A stretch of DNA of 64,000 nt from assembly GCF_001422445.1 (NCBI RefSeq), contig NZ_LMNA01000012.1, positions 310,001 through 374,000 of the forward strand, in the 5' to 3' direction. A program made the translations under genes and the position numbers. This document shows positions 35,629 through 43,976 of this stretch, one piece after another (within the stretch, counting starts at the first letter, position 1; each line of letters starts with the position of its first letter). The notes under the pieces were generated by a model. It was not told the DNA's origin, did no database searches, and saw only the letters and a list, made by a program, of their open reading frames with translations. The DNA is from Pseudorhodoferax sp. Leaf274. GTDB taxonomy: Bacteria; Pseudomonadota; Gammaproteobacteria; Burkholderiales; Burkholderiaceae_C.

Positions 35629-36881
35629 AGCCCTTCCTGGCCGTGCTGGCGCTGCGCAGCGCCTGGAACCGCCGCTTCACGCTGGCGCTGACGATGGCGT
35701 CGATCGCGCTGTCCACCTTCATGCTGCTGGGCGTGGAACGCATCCGCAGCGATCTGCGCGACAGCTTCGCCTCGGCCGTGTCGGGCACCGACCTCATCGT
35801 CGGCCCGCGCACGGGCTCGGTGCAGCTGCTGCTGTATTCGGTGTTCCACGTCGGCGGCGCGCGCAACAACATCGGCTGGAACACGGTGCAGGCGCTCAAG
35901 GCGCAGCCGGCCGTGGCCTGGGTGGTGCCGCTGTCGCTGGGCGATGCGCACCGCGGCTTCCCTGTCGTGGGCGCCAGCGGCGAGATCTTCGAGCGCTTTC
36001 GCCATGGCGAGGGCCAGCCGCTGCGCCTGGCGCAGGGCCGGGCCTTCACGCAGCTGTTCGACGCCGTGATCGGCGCCGAGGTGGCCGAGCGCCTGGGCTA
36101 CGGCCTGGGCCAGCGCATCACCTTGGCGCACGGCGGCGGCGAGCTGGAGCAGGACAGCCATGCCGACAAGCCCTTCGGCGTGGTCGGCGTGCTGGCGCGC
36201 ACGGGCACCCCGATGGACCGCAGCGTGCTGGTGAGCCTGGAGGCGATGGAGGCACTGCACGCCGACTGGATCGGCGGCATGCGGCTGCCCGGCCGTGCGG
36301 GCGCGGCGCTGCCGGCCGACCTCACGCCCAAGTCCGTGACGGCCGCGCTGGTGGGCCTCAAGAGCCGGGCGCAGGTGTTCTCGGTGCAGCGCTGGGTCAA
36401 CAACTATGGCGGCGAGCCCGTCATGGCGATCCTGCCGGGCGTGGCCATGGACGAGCTGTGGGACGTGATCGGCCCGGGCGAGCAGGCCCTGCTGGCCATG
36501 TCGGGCCTGGTCGCGCTGGTGAGCATGGCCGGCCTGGTGGCCGTGGTGCTGGCCGGCCTGAACGAGCGCCGGCGCGAGCTGGCCGTGCTGCGCGCCGTGG
36601 GGGCCGGCCCCGTGCAGGTGATGGGCCTGCTGGCGCTGGAAGGCCTGTGGGTCACGCTGGCCGGGCTGCTGCTGGGCCTGGTGGCGCAGTGGGCCGTGAT
36701 CGCCGCGGCCGGGCCCTGGCTGCAGGCGCAGTTCGGCCTCGGCCTGCAGCTGGCGTTGCCCAGCGCAGCACAATGGACCCTGCTGGCCGCCTTGCTCGCG
36801 GCCGGATTGCTGGCCAGCCTGGTGCCGGGCTGGCGCGCCTACCGTTTGTCCCTGGCCGACGGCCTGACCCCGAGGATTTGA
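35625..36881 (+). CDS. FtsX/MacB-like ABC transporter permease
   Basis: 418 residues. One N-terminal membrane segment (LALTMASIALSTFMLLGV), a large periplasmic domain (about 45-290), then three C-terminal segments with ERRRELAVLRAVGAGP, the hallmark of MacB/FtsX permeases. Such proteins transmit force across the membrane rather than import small ions. It overlaps the ATPase stop. Confidence 0.88.
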   Translation: MKPFLAVLALRSAWNRRFTLALTMASIALSTFMLLGVERIRSDLRDSFASAVSGTDLIVGPRTGSVQLLLYSVFHVGGARNNIGWNTVQALKAQPAVAWVVPLSLGDAHRGFPVVGASGEIFERFRHGEGQPLRLAQGRAFTQLFDAVIGAEVAERLGYGLGQRITLAHGGGELEQDSHADKPFGVVGVLARTGTPMDRSVLVSLEAMEALHADWIGGMRLPGRAGAALPADLTPKSVTAALVGLKSRAQVFSVQRWVNNYGGEPVMAILPGVAMDELWDVIGPGEQALLAMSGLVALVSMAGLVAVVLAGLNERRRELAVLRAVGAGPVQVMGLLALEGLWVTLAGLLLGLVAQWAVIAAAGPWLQAQFGLGLQLALPSAAQWTLLAALLAAGLLASLVPGWRAYRLSLADGLTPRI

Positions 36882-36882
36882 G

Positions 36883-37437
36883 ATGTTCCAAGACCATGAC
36901 CGCATGCCGACGCGCCGGTTTGCCCTGGCCGCCTGTGTTGCCACCGCACTGGCGCCGCTCGCCGCGCAGGCCGCCCAGTTCCGCGAGATCACCTGGACCG
37001 AGCTCGTGCCGGCCGGTTGGGATCCGGCCAAGGACCTGCAGGGCCTGAGCGGTGGCGCAGGCGGCCTGCAGGACACCGACCCGCGCGCCAAGGAGCTCAT
37101 GGACAAGCTGCGCGAGATCTGGGACAACGCGCCCACGGTGCCCGCCATGAGCGGCATCGACGTCAAGCTGCCCGGCTACCTGGTGCCGCTGGAGGAGGGC
37201 AAGCAGGGCATCCGCGAATTCCTGCTGGTGCCGTACTTCGGCGCCTGCATCCACACGCCGCCGCCGCCGTCCAACCAGATCCTGCTGGGCCGCGCGGAAA
37301 AGCCGTTCACCGGCCTGCGCACCATGGATGCGATCTGGGTCTATGGCCGCCTGGAGATCGAGCGCGCGCCCTCGGCGATGGGCGTGGCCGGCTACACCAT
37401 GCGCGTGGCCAAGGTCGAGAAGTACAGAGAGAAGTAG
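36883..37437 (+). CDS. DUF3299 exported protein
   Basis: 184 residues, starting one base after the permease stop. Signal peptide ending AAQAAQF. DUF3299 features: ITWTELVPAGWDP, KLPGYLVPLE, FLLVPYFGACIHTPPPPSNQ. Proteins of this type occur beside ZrgA/ABC sets in zinc-responsive operons. The conserved Cys-x-His could bind metal. Precise role unknown. Confidence 0.82.
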   Translation: MFQDHDRMPTRRFALAACVATALAPLAAQAAQFREITWTELVPAGWDPAKDLQGLSGGAGGLQDTDPRAKELMDKLREIWDNAPTVPAMSGIDVKLPGYLVPLEEGKQGIREFLLVPYFGACIHTPPPPSNQILLGRAEKPFTGLRTMDAIWVYGRLEIERAPSAMGVAGYTMRVAKVEKYREK

Positions 37438-37439
37438 GC

Positions 37440-37850
37440 GTGGAGCGCACGTCACGCCAGCGCGACGCGATCCGCCAGGCCCTGGTGCAGGCCGGCCGTC
37501 CGCTGCTGCCCACCGAGATCCTGGCCGCGGCGCAGGCCGAGGTTCCTGCGCTGGGCATCGCCACCGTCTACCGCAACCTCAAGCAGCTGGCCGAGGCCGG
37601 GGAGGTGCAAAGCGTGGAGCTTCCGGGCGAAGCGCCGCGCTTCGAGCCGGGCGGCCACCACCATCACCACCACTTCAGCTGCACGGTCTGCCACCGGGTG
37701 TTCGACGTGCACGCCTGCCCCGGCGACATGCAGAAGCTGGCGCCGCCCGGCTTCTCTGTGGAGCGCCACGAACTCACGTTGTACGGCCGCTGCGACGAGT
37801 GCGCGGCGCCCAAGGCAGGCCGGCGCGGCACAGCCGCACGGCGTGGCTGA
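37440..37850 (+). CDS. zur: Fur-family zinc-responsive repressor
   Basis: 136 residues from a GTG two bases after the previous stop. Winged helix: TSRQRDAIRQALVQAGRPLL and ATVYRNLKQLAEAGEVQ. Metal sites: a run of six His before FSCTVCHRVFDVHAC, and a C-terminal CDEC. The company of zinc-uptake genes points to Zur rather than Fur. Encoded last in the operon, it would repress the promoter near 33260. Confidence 0.87.
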   Translation: MERTSRQRDAIRQALVQAGRPLLPTEILAAAQAEVPALGIATVYRNLKQLAEAGEVQSVELPGEAPRFEPGGHHHHHHFSCTVCHRVFDVHACPGDMQKLAPPGFSVERHELTLYGRCDECAAPKAGRRGTAARRG

Positions 37851-37851
37851 G

Positions 37852-37877
37852 AAAAGCGCCTGCCGACGGGCTTTTGT
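37852..37877 (+). terminator. Possible terminator of the zinc operon
   Basis: AAAAGCGCC at 37852-37860 pairs with GGGCTTTT at 37868-37875 apart from one bulged G, with a seven-base loop. The last four T bases lie in the stem, so this is weaker than the other terminators listed. Confidence 0.45.
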
Positions 37878-37949
37878 CCCACAATGGTCCGGCGGGCCGA
37901 TGGCGAGAATGCGCTCGTTGGGCGCGCTGGCCCGACCACAGGAGGACGT

Positions 37950-38579
37950 ATGGACAGCTTGCGAACGCGTGCGGTGTTTGCCGTCGGTCTGCTGGCGTGC
38001 GCCGGGGCTCTGGCGCAGGGCAGCGCCAACCCTGCACCTGCCGGCTCCCCTGGTTCCACCGGCTCCAGCTACGAATTGCGCCCGAGCGGCTGGCTGCCGG
38101 GTGGTGGCTACGCCGGGCTGAACCTGGGCCGTCCGAGTTACCGCCTCGACTGCGGCATCGGCGGCTGCGACCAGCCCAGCCTGTCGGGCAACGCCTATGT
38201 CGGTGCCATGTTCCACCCCAACTTCGGTGCCGAGGTGGGCGTGCTGGGCATGGGCGAGGTCGAGCGCGCAGGCGGTGATGCCCGGGCCGAGGGCGTGAAC
38301 TTCAGCCTGGTCGGCCGTGCGAATGTCGGTGCCGGCTTCGGCGTGTTCGGCCGCATCGGCACGACCTGGGGCCGCACGCGCATCGATGCTGCGCCGGGCG
38401 CCGGCATTGCCACCGGCCGCGCCAGCGGCTGGGGGCCGGCCTATGGCGTGGGCGTGGACTGGGCCTTCAGCAACAACTGGTCTGCCGTACTGGATTGGCA
38501 GCGCCACCGGTTCGACTTCGCTGGCGACGACAATGCCTGGGTCCGGTCGACGAGCATCGGGCTCAAATACCGCTTCTAG
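37950..38579 (+). CDS. Outer-membrane beta-barrel protein
   Basis: 209 residues; strong AGGAGGA ribosome-binding site before the ATG. Signal peptide ending AGALAQ. Alternating strands end in phenylalanine (SIGLKYRF), typical of small outer-membrane barrels of the OmpA/OmpW size class. Two cysteines (LDCGIGGCD) lie in a likely loop. Function unknown. Confidence 0.8.
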   Translation: MDSLRTRAVFAVGLLACAGALAQGSANPAPAGSPGSTGSSYELRPSGWLPGGGYAGLNLGRPSYRLDCGIGGCDQPSLSGNAYVGAMFHPNFGAEVGVLGMGEVERAGGDARAEGVNFSLVGRANVGAGFGVFGRIGTTWGRTRIDAAPGAGIATGRASGWGPAYGVGVDWAFSNNWSAVLDWQRHRFDFAGDDNAWVRSTSIGLKYRF

Positions 38580-38589
38580 AAACTGCCCC

Positions 38590-38967
38590 ATGCCCCAGAC
38601 CCGCATCCTGTACGTCGAAGACAACGAAGACCTGCGCGATTCCATCGCGATGGTGCTGGAAGAAGAGCCCGATTACGCCGTGACGGTCTGCACCACGGGC
38701 GAGCAGGGCCTGGCGCTGCTGGAGCAGGGCGACTGCGACATCCTGATCACCGATGTGGGCTTGCCCGGACTGTCGGGCGTGGAACTGGCGCAGCGCGTGC
38801 TTGCGCGCAAGCCGGCGCAGCAGGTGCTGCTGTGCTCGGGCTACGACATGGGCGGCGAACTCGCCGCGCTGGGCCCGCATGTGCATGCACTGACCAAGCC
38901 GTTCGAACTCGACGAGCTGGAGGCCTTGCTGAAGAAGATGGCGGCCTCGCTGCGCGGAGCAGCCTGA
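38590..38967 (+). CDS. Single-domain response regulator (CheY-like receiver)
   Basis: 125 residues, receiver domain only: acidic pocket in ILYVEDNEDL, phospho-acceptor Asp in ILITDVGLPG, conserved Lys in ALTKPFELDE. There is no output domain, so it acts by protein contact with a kinase or target. It is 10 bases behind the barrel gene and probably cotranscribed. Confidence 0.88.
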   Translation: MPQTRILYVEDNEDLRDSIAMVLEEEPDYAVTVCTTGEQGLALLEQGDCDILITDVGLPGLSGVELAQRVLARKPAQQVLLCSGYDMGGELAALGPHVHALTKPFELDELEALLKKMAASLRGAA

Positions 38968-39029
38968 ATCCATTGCCGAGTCACCTTTGGCGCCGCCGCA
39001 ATGGCGCGCGCCGGGCACGCGGTGTCAAT

Positions 39030-39320
39030 TCAGTCGCGGCGCTCCATCCATCCGACGGCCTGGTCGCGCAATTGCACGATGCGCGACCAGCTCATGCACA
39101 TGCGCGCGTAGGCGCGCAGCACATCGGTGCTCACGGGCGCGTCCATGCCGTCCAGTGCAGCAGGTTCCAGGCGGCTGCGCGCCACGGTCTCGAACTCGCT
39201 GCTCGCCTGCATCCACTGGTCGGCCAGGTCGCCGTAACCGGAGTTGCGCAGCGTCAAGCGTGCGTCGTCCGGCCTGTGTTCCTCGATCAATGCCAAGGCC
39301 TGTGCCTGTTGCAATTCCAT
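39030..39320 (-). CDS. Small conserved-looking protein, unknown function
   Basis: 96 residues from the ATG at 39318-39320 with GGGAG six bases upstream. Mostly helical and acidic in the first half (LQQAQALALIEEHRPDDA), no signal peptide or membrane segment. Codon use matches its neighbours, which supports a real gene. Confidence 0.6.
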   Translation of the reverse strand: MELQQAQALALIEEHRPDDARLTLRNSGYGDLADQWMQASSEFETVARSRLEPAALDGMDAPVSTDVLRAYARMCMSWSRIVQLRDQAVGWMERRD

Positions 39321-39629
39321 GTCGCGCTCCCCGTCTGCTGCGCTACTGCGCCGCTGCTTCCTTTGGTACGCGGCGATCTTCAGCGGCGGCTGCCGTGCCG
39401 TTTGTAGGCGGTTGGCGCATCCGCATGTGCGCCGTCTCCGTGCCGCACCCGAGGGGCCGGGGCACGGATGGCAGGCTGCCGATCGGCCCACGCGAGTTCT
39501 CAGGACCACGGATGGCGCGGCCGGGGAGAACGGCGCACGCGGTTCGGTGGCTCCGGCCTACAGCGCATGCAGCAAGGGTGGCTGAGCATCGCGCTGCACG
39601 ATGGGCGTGCGCTCAGGATGGAGGATCCA
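39321..39629. other. Intergenic region between two small divergent genes
   Basis: 309 bases. It must carry promoters for both small genes, but I see no clear -10/-35 pair, long inverted repeat or further small gene with a ribosome-binding site. Confidence 0.4.
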
Positions 39630-39878
39630 ATGAAGAAGTTTGTGTTTGCAATCGCTGCTGCCTTGACCGTTGCCACCGCCTCTGCGCAGATCGGCAAGGC
39701 CGCGTCCGAGGCCACCGATGCGGCCAAGCACAAGATCGACCAGAAGCGGGCCGAGAGCGAGGCCGAGAAGAGCGGCCCGGTCGGCAAGGCGGTCAACAAC
39801 GTGAAGTCGGGCTACCACAAGAAGCAGTCCGAACGCTCCGCCGACAAGGCCAAGAAGGCGATCAAGAACGCCGGCTGA
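39630..39878 (+). CDS. Small exported basic protein
   Basis: 82 residues with GGAGGA just upstream. Signal peptide MKKFVFAIAAALTVATASA. The mature part is about 60 residues, Lys/Ala/Ser/Glu-rich and probably helical (KAASEATDAAKHKIDQKRA). No family recognised. It is convergent with the EAL-HDOD gene at 39898. Confidence 0.7.
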   Translation: MKKFVFAIAAALTVATASAQIGKAASEATDAAKHKIDQKRAESEAEKSGPVGKAVNNVKSGYHKKQSERSADKAKKAIKNAG

Positions 39879-39897
39879 ACGGCGCTGGCGCAGGCCT

Positions 39898-41157
39898 TCA
39901 GGCTTCGGCCCAGGCCAGCGCCTGCAGGTGCGCCATGTTGACCTGCCGGCTCGACAGGGCCAGCGCATTGGCGACGCGCGCGAACACCACGTCGTCGCCA
40001 CTCTCGCAGGCTTCCGTCAATTCGAGGAAGGGTGCATACAGGCCGCGGCGGTGCAACAGCGCATCGACCACCGGCTCGGGCAGCGCCACCGATTCCAGCG
40101 CCTTGGCCATGGGCACACCCAGCATGTTGTCGAGCAGCGAGAACACACCGACGGTGAAGGCGTTGTCGCAGTCTTCCGGCGACAGCAGCTCGGCCGTCAA
40201 CAGTTCCATGAGGCGGCCGCGCACCACGGCCGTCTGGCCCACCGCGGGCGGCGGCCCACCGCTGCGCGAGGTGCTCATCAGCAGCGCGGCCCAGCGGAAC
40301 AGCTTGTGCAGCCCCAGGATCATGACCGCATGCCGGAACGAGGTGATCTCGCAGTTCAGGCCGAAGCCCGAGGCGTTGATGAAGCGCAGCAGGTTGAACG
40401 ACAGCGTGGGGTCGCGCTTGAGCAGTTCCTCCAGCTCGGGCGCACCGGCCTGGCTGCGCACCAGGTTGATGAGCCGCAGGATGGTGGCCTGCGACGGGCG
40501 GATCGTCAGCGCCTTGACCATGGCCGGCTTGGCGAACCAGTAGCCCTGGAACAGCTTGACGCCGTAGCCCGCCAGTTGTTTGTGCTGCTCGCCCGTCTCC
40601 ACCTTCTCGGCGATCAGCTGCGCACTGGTGTTGCTGCGCGCGAACTGCACGAAGGCTTCGATCTTGTCGCTGGACAGGGCCATCAGGTCCAGCTTGACGT
40701 AGGTCGCCAGCGGGCGCCATGGCGCATAGCCGCGCGTCAGCACAGTGTGGTTGAAGGCGAAGTGGAAGCCTTCCTTGTGCAGCTTCTGCATCACCTCGGC
40801 CATCTTCGCGATGACGGCGGGGTCGTGGCCCGGGATCGGCGGCACTTCCAGCACCACCTTGTCGGGATGGATCAGCTCCAGGTGGCCGCCGGCCAGGCTC
40901 TCGTGCGTGCAGTTGATGAACACGAGCTTGTTGCCGACCAGGGTCTCGGTGTCGGCGAACGACAGCGCGTTGAACAGCAGCGCGGCGTCGCTGTCGGCGG
41001 TGTGCTGGCTCGGCGAGGTCGAACGGTCGAACAGCTCGTAGCCCAGCACCGTGCGGGTGTCGTCCACGATGGCCTGCCGCGCGATCACGACCTGGTTGTC
41101 GGCGTCGCCCCCGGTGGGGGGCTTCATGGGTGTCAGCTCGTCGGAGATGGTGGACAT
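39898..41157 (-). CDS. EAL-HDOD signalling protein, second of a tandem pair
   Basis: 419 residues. The N-terminal EAL-like half keeps the fold (GYELFDRS, QLIAEKVET, FQGYWFAKP) but lacks EALxR and DDFGTG, so it should not cleave c-di-GMP. The C-terminal HDOD domain (LLKRDPTLSFNLLRFINASG onward) is typical of proteins linking signalling to motility or stress. The paralogue at 41204 shares the layout; the pair is one transcription unit with a 46-base gap. Confidence 0.88.
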   Translation of the reverse strand: MSTISDELTPMKPPTGGDADNQVVIARQAIVDDTRTVLGYELFDRSTSPSQHTADSDAALLFNALSFADTETLVGNKLVFINCTHESLAGGHLELIHPDKVVLEVPPIPGHDPAVIAKMAEVMQKLHKEGFHFAFNHTVLTRGYAPWRPLATYVKLDLMALSSDKIEAFVQFARSNTSAQLIAEKVETGEQHKQLAGYGVKLFQGYWFAKPAMVKALTIRPSQATILRLINLVRSQAGAPELEELLKRDPTLSFNLLRFINASGFGLNCEITSFRHAVMILGLHKLFRWAALLMSTSRSGGPPPAVGQTAVVRGRLMELLTAELLSPEDCDNAFTVGVFSLLDNMLGVPMAKALESVALPEPVVDALLHRRGLYAPFLELTEACESGDDVVFARVANALALSSRQVNMAHLQALAWAEA

Positions 41158-41203
41158 GGTGCGGGCTCCGTGCGGCAGGGCGGGTGGCGTCGGGCGGCCA
41201 GGG

Positions 41204-42430
41204 TCAGTCGACCAGCGCGTCGGCCCAGGCCAGCGCATCGAGGTGCGCCAGGCTGATCTGGCGTTCGGTCAGGTGCAGCGCCGCGGTGGCTTGGCGGAAC
41301 ACCTCGGCGTCGCCGGTTTCGCAGGCCCGGGCTAGCGCCAGCAGGTCGGCATAGGGGCCGTTGCCATGCAGCAGCGCATCGACCAGCGGGGGCTGCAGCG
41401 TCAGCAGGCCGACGGCCTGCTCCAGGGGCATGCCCAGCATGGTGTCCAGCAGCGAGAACACGCCCACCACGAAGGCGGCGTCGCACTCCTCGGGCGACAT
41501 GGACTCGGCCGCCAGCAACTCCATGAGCCTGCCGCGCACCACCGCGGTGCTGCCCACCACCGGAGGCGCCCCGCCGCCGGCGGCCGTGGTCAGCAGCAGC
41601 GCGGCCCAGCGGAACAGCTTCTTCAGGCCCAGCAGCATCACCGCCTGGCGGAACGAGGTGATCTCGCGCGTGAGCCCGAAGCCCGAGGAGTTGATCAGGC
41701 GCATCAGGTTGAAGCCCAGCATCGCGTCCTTCTTGAGCACCTGTTCGATTTCGTCGGTGCTGGCCTGGTTGCGCACCAGGTTGATGAGCTGGATCACGTT
41801 GGCCTGCGAGGGCGCCAGCAGACGCGTCTTGATCAGGTCGGGCTTGGCGAACCAGTAGCCCTGGAACAGGTCCACGCCGTAGCCGGCCAGCTGCTCGTAC
41901 TGCGCGGCGGTCTCGGTCTTCTCGGCGATGAGCCGTGCGCCGGTGCGCGTCTGCGCCATCTGGATCAGCTTGGGCAGCTGCATGGGGTCGATGGCACCCA
42001 GGTCCAGCTTGATGAAATCGGCCAGTGCCTGCCAGCTGGCGTAGGCCGGATCGAGCACGCGCTGGCCGAACGCCAGCCGGAAGCCGCGCTTGCGCAGTCC
42101 CAGCAGCGCATGCGAGCGTCCCTCGATCTCGGCGGGGTCGTCGCTCTCGACGTTTTCGATCTCCAGCACCAGCCGTTCGGGCTGCACCAGGTCCAGGTGG
42201 CCGCCGGCCAGACTGTTGTGCGTGCTGTTGACGAAGATCGCGAACTGGCCGACCAGTGCCTCGCTGCCGGTGTGCGCCAGCGCGCTGAACACCAGCGCCA
42301 CGTCGTGCGCCGGCGCGTGCGCATCCGTGGGGTTGGAGCGGTCGAACAGCTCGTAGCCGAACACCGCCCGGCGGCCGTCCACGATGGGCTGGCGGGCGAT
42401 CAGCATGGACGCGGTGTCGGCAACGGTCAT
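41204..42430 (-). CDS. EAL-HDOD signalling protein, first of a tandem pair
   Basis: 408 residues with the same order as its neighbour: degenerate EAL-like domain (MLIARQPIVDGRRAVFGYEL, RLIAEKTETAAQY, FQGYWFAKPDL), then HDOD (VLKKDAMLGFNLMRLINSSG). Catalytic EAL residues are missing. A TAGAAT hexamer on the minus strand at 42475-42480, 45 bases upstream, is a -10 candidate. Probably a duplication of one ancestral gene. Confidence 0.88.
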   Translation of the reverse strand: MTVADTASMLIARQPIVDGRRAVFGYELFDRSNPTDAHAPAHDVALVFSALAHTGSEALVGQFAIFVNSTHNSLAGGHLDLVQPERLVLEIENVESDDPAEIEGRSHALLGLRKRGFRLAFGQRVLDPAYASWQALADFIKLDLGAIDPMQLPKLIQMAQTRTGARLIAEKTETAAQYEQLAGYGVDLFQGYWFAKPDLIKTRLLAPSQANVIQLINLVRNQASTDEIEQVLKKDAMLGFNLMRLINSSGFGLTREITSFRQAVMLLGLKKLFRWAALLLTTAAGGGAPPVVGSTAVVRGRLMELLAAESMSPEECDAAFVVGVFSLLDTMLGMPLEQAVGLLTLQPPLVDALLHGNGPYADLLALARACETGDAEVFRQATAALHLTERQISLAHLDALAWADALVD

Positions 42431-42530
42431 GGGGGGGTGGGCTTGGCAGTTCAACCAGAATGGAGTCTCGGCGAATTCTAGGGCGCCGGCTTCCATTCGC
42501 GCGCCATGTCACTCCAATAGACTCGCTCAC

Positions 42531-43349
42531 TTGAACCGATCTTCGAACGTTGAAGCGGGCCTGCGCCCCGCTGCGCTGGCCGCCCTGTGCGAAAGCGTGC
42601 CCACGCGCAAGGCCACGCTGGCCCGCGCCCTGGCCGACACCCTGCCGCTGGACCCGCAGCAGCGCCTGCGGCCGCCGGCCGCGGTGCCGGGCCGGCCGGT
42701 GCAGCCCATGCTGGTGCCGCACCAGCAGCTCAAGCCGCGCCCGGTGCACACGCCGGCGGGCCGCGCCGTGCTGCTGCATGCGTTGGCGCACATCGAGTTC
42801 AATGCCATCGACCTGGCCTGCGACATCCTGTGGCGCTTCGACGGCCTGCCCGAGGCCTTCTACCGCGACTGGGCCCGTGTGGCGCGCGAGGAGGCCCTGC
42901 ACTTCCAGCTGCTGGCCGCGCACCTGGCCGATGGGGGCCATGCCTATGGCGACTTCCCGGCCCACAACGGCCTGTGGGACATGGCCGAGAAGACCCGGGA
43001 CGACCTGCTCGCGCGCCTGGCGCTGGTGCCGCGCACGCTGGAGGCGCGCGGCCTGGACGCCGCGCCGCCGATCCGCGCCAAGCTGGTGGCCGCGGGCGAC
43101 CTGCGCGCCGGCGAGATCCTGGACGTGATCCTGGCCGACGAGGTGGGCCACGTGGCCATCGGCAACCGCTGGTACGGCTGGCTGTGCCGCGGCCGCGGGC
43201 TGGAGCCCGTGGCCACCTACGCGGAACTGGCCCGGCGCTACGGTGCCCCGCGGCTCAAGGGGCCGTTCAACCTGGACGCCCGGCGCGCGGCCGGCTTCAG
43301 CGAGGCCGAACTCGTGGCCCTGCAGCAGCCGGATGCCTCCCTACAATGA
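42531..43349 (+). CDS. DUF455 ferritin-like protein
   Basis: About 272 residues. No in-frame ATG is suitable, so the TTG at 42531 is proposed; it lacks a clear ribosome-binding site. A di-iron helical bundle is suggested by HALAHIEFNAIDLACDILWR, REEALHFQLLAAHL and ADEVGHVAIGNRWY, whose Glu and His could bind iron. The family is ferritin-like with no settled function. Confidence 0.82.
   Translation: MNRSSNVEAGLRPAALAALCESVPTRKATLARALADTLPLDPQQRLRPPAAVPGRPVQPMLVPHQQLKPRPVHTPAGRAVLLHALAHIEFNAIDLACDILWRFDGLPEAFYRDWARVAREEALHFQLLAAHLADGGHAYGDFPAHNGLWDMAEKTRDDLLARLALVPRTLEARGLDAAPPIRAKLVAAGDLRAGEILDVILADEVGHVAIGNRWYGWLCRGRGLEPVATYAELARRYGAPRLKGPFNLDARRAAGFSEAELVALQQPDASLQ
43342..43347 (+). promoter_or_regulatory. 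Candidate -10 box for the gamma carbonic anhydrase gene
   Basis: TACAAT overlaps the end of the DUF455 gene, 29 bases before the ATG at 43377. No clear -35 is visible. Confidence 0.4.
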
Positions 43350-43376
43350 CCGAAGACACCACCACGAGGACGCAAC

Positions 43377-43901
43377 ATGGCCCTGTACGCATTGGATGAA
43401 CGCACGCCCCAGGTGGCCGAGACGGCCTGGGTGGCCGACAGCGCCCAGGTCATCGGCGGCGTGGCGCTGGCGCCGGACGCCAGCGTCTGGCCCGGCGTGG
43501 TGATCCGCGGCGACAGCGGGCCGATTTCCGTGGGGGAGGGCAGCAACATCCAGGACAACAGCGTGCTGCACGCCGACGAAGGCGTTCCGCTGACCATCGG
43601 CAAGCACGTCACGGTGGGCCACCAGGTCATGCTGCACGGCTGCACGGTGGGCGACGAGTCGCTGATCGGCATCGGCGCCATCGTGCTCAACCACGCGAAG
43701 ATCGGCCGCAACTGCCTGGTCGGTGCGGGTGCGCTCGTGACCGAGGGCAAGGAGTTTCCGGACGGCTCGATGATCGTCGGCAGCCCCGCCAAGGTGGTGC
43801 GCCAGCTGACGCCCGAGCAGATCGAGGGCCTGCGCCGCAGCGCACGGCACTACGTGGACAACGCGCGGCGCTACCGCGCGGGCCTGAAGAAGATCGGCTG
43901 A
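43377..43901 (+). CDS. Gamma-type carbonic anhydrase family protein
   Basis: 174 residues of left-handed beta-helix hexapeptide repeats (VIGGVALAPDASVWPGVVI). Zinc-binding His lie in NSVLHADEG and VGHQVMLHGC, as in gamma carbonic anhydrases of the YrdA/PaaY group. It probably acts on CO2 or a small ester. The gene ends at the operon-internal repeat. Confidence 0.9.
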   Translation: MALYALDERTPQVAETAWVADSAQVIGGVALAPDASVWPGVVIRGDSGPISVGEGSNIQDNSVLHADEGVPLTIGKHVTVGHQVMLHGCTVGDESLIGIGAIVLNHAKIGRNCLVGAGALVTEGKEFPDGSMIVGSPAKVVRQLTPEQIEGLRRSARHYVDNARRYRAGLKKIG

Positions 43902-43976
43902 TGCGCGCCGCGCCGGGCCGCCCCAAGCAAGCTGGTTTCCCCTTGGGGAACAGGCCGCAGGCCGAAGGGGGCACCA
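43902..43976 (+). repeat. Operon-internal repeat, one copy, between the carbonic anhydrase and hslO genes
   Basis: It begins directly after the stop at 43899-43901 and runs to the hslO start. It shares GGGCCGCCCCAAGCAAGCT (43915-43933) exactly with 15058-15076 and its 22-base tail (43951-43972) with 14934-14955. The tail supplies AAGGGGG, five bases before the hslO ATG. Confidence 0.88.
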
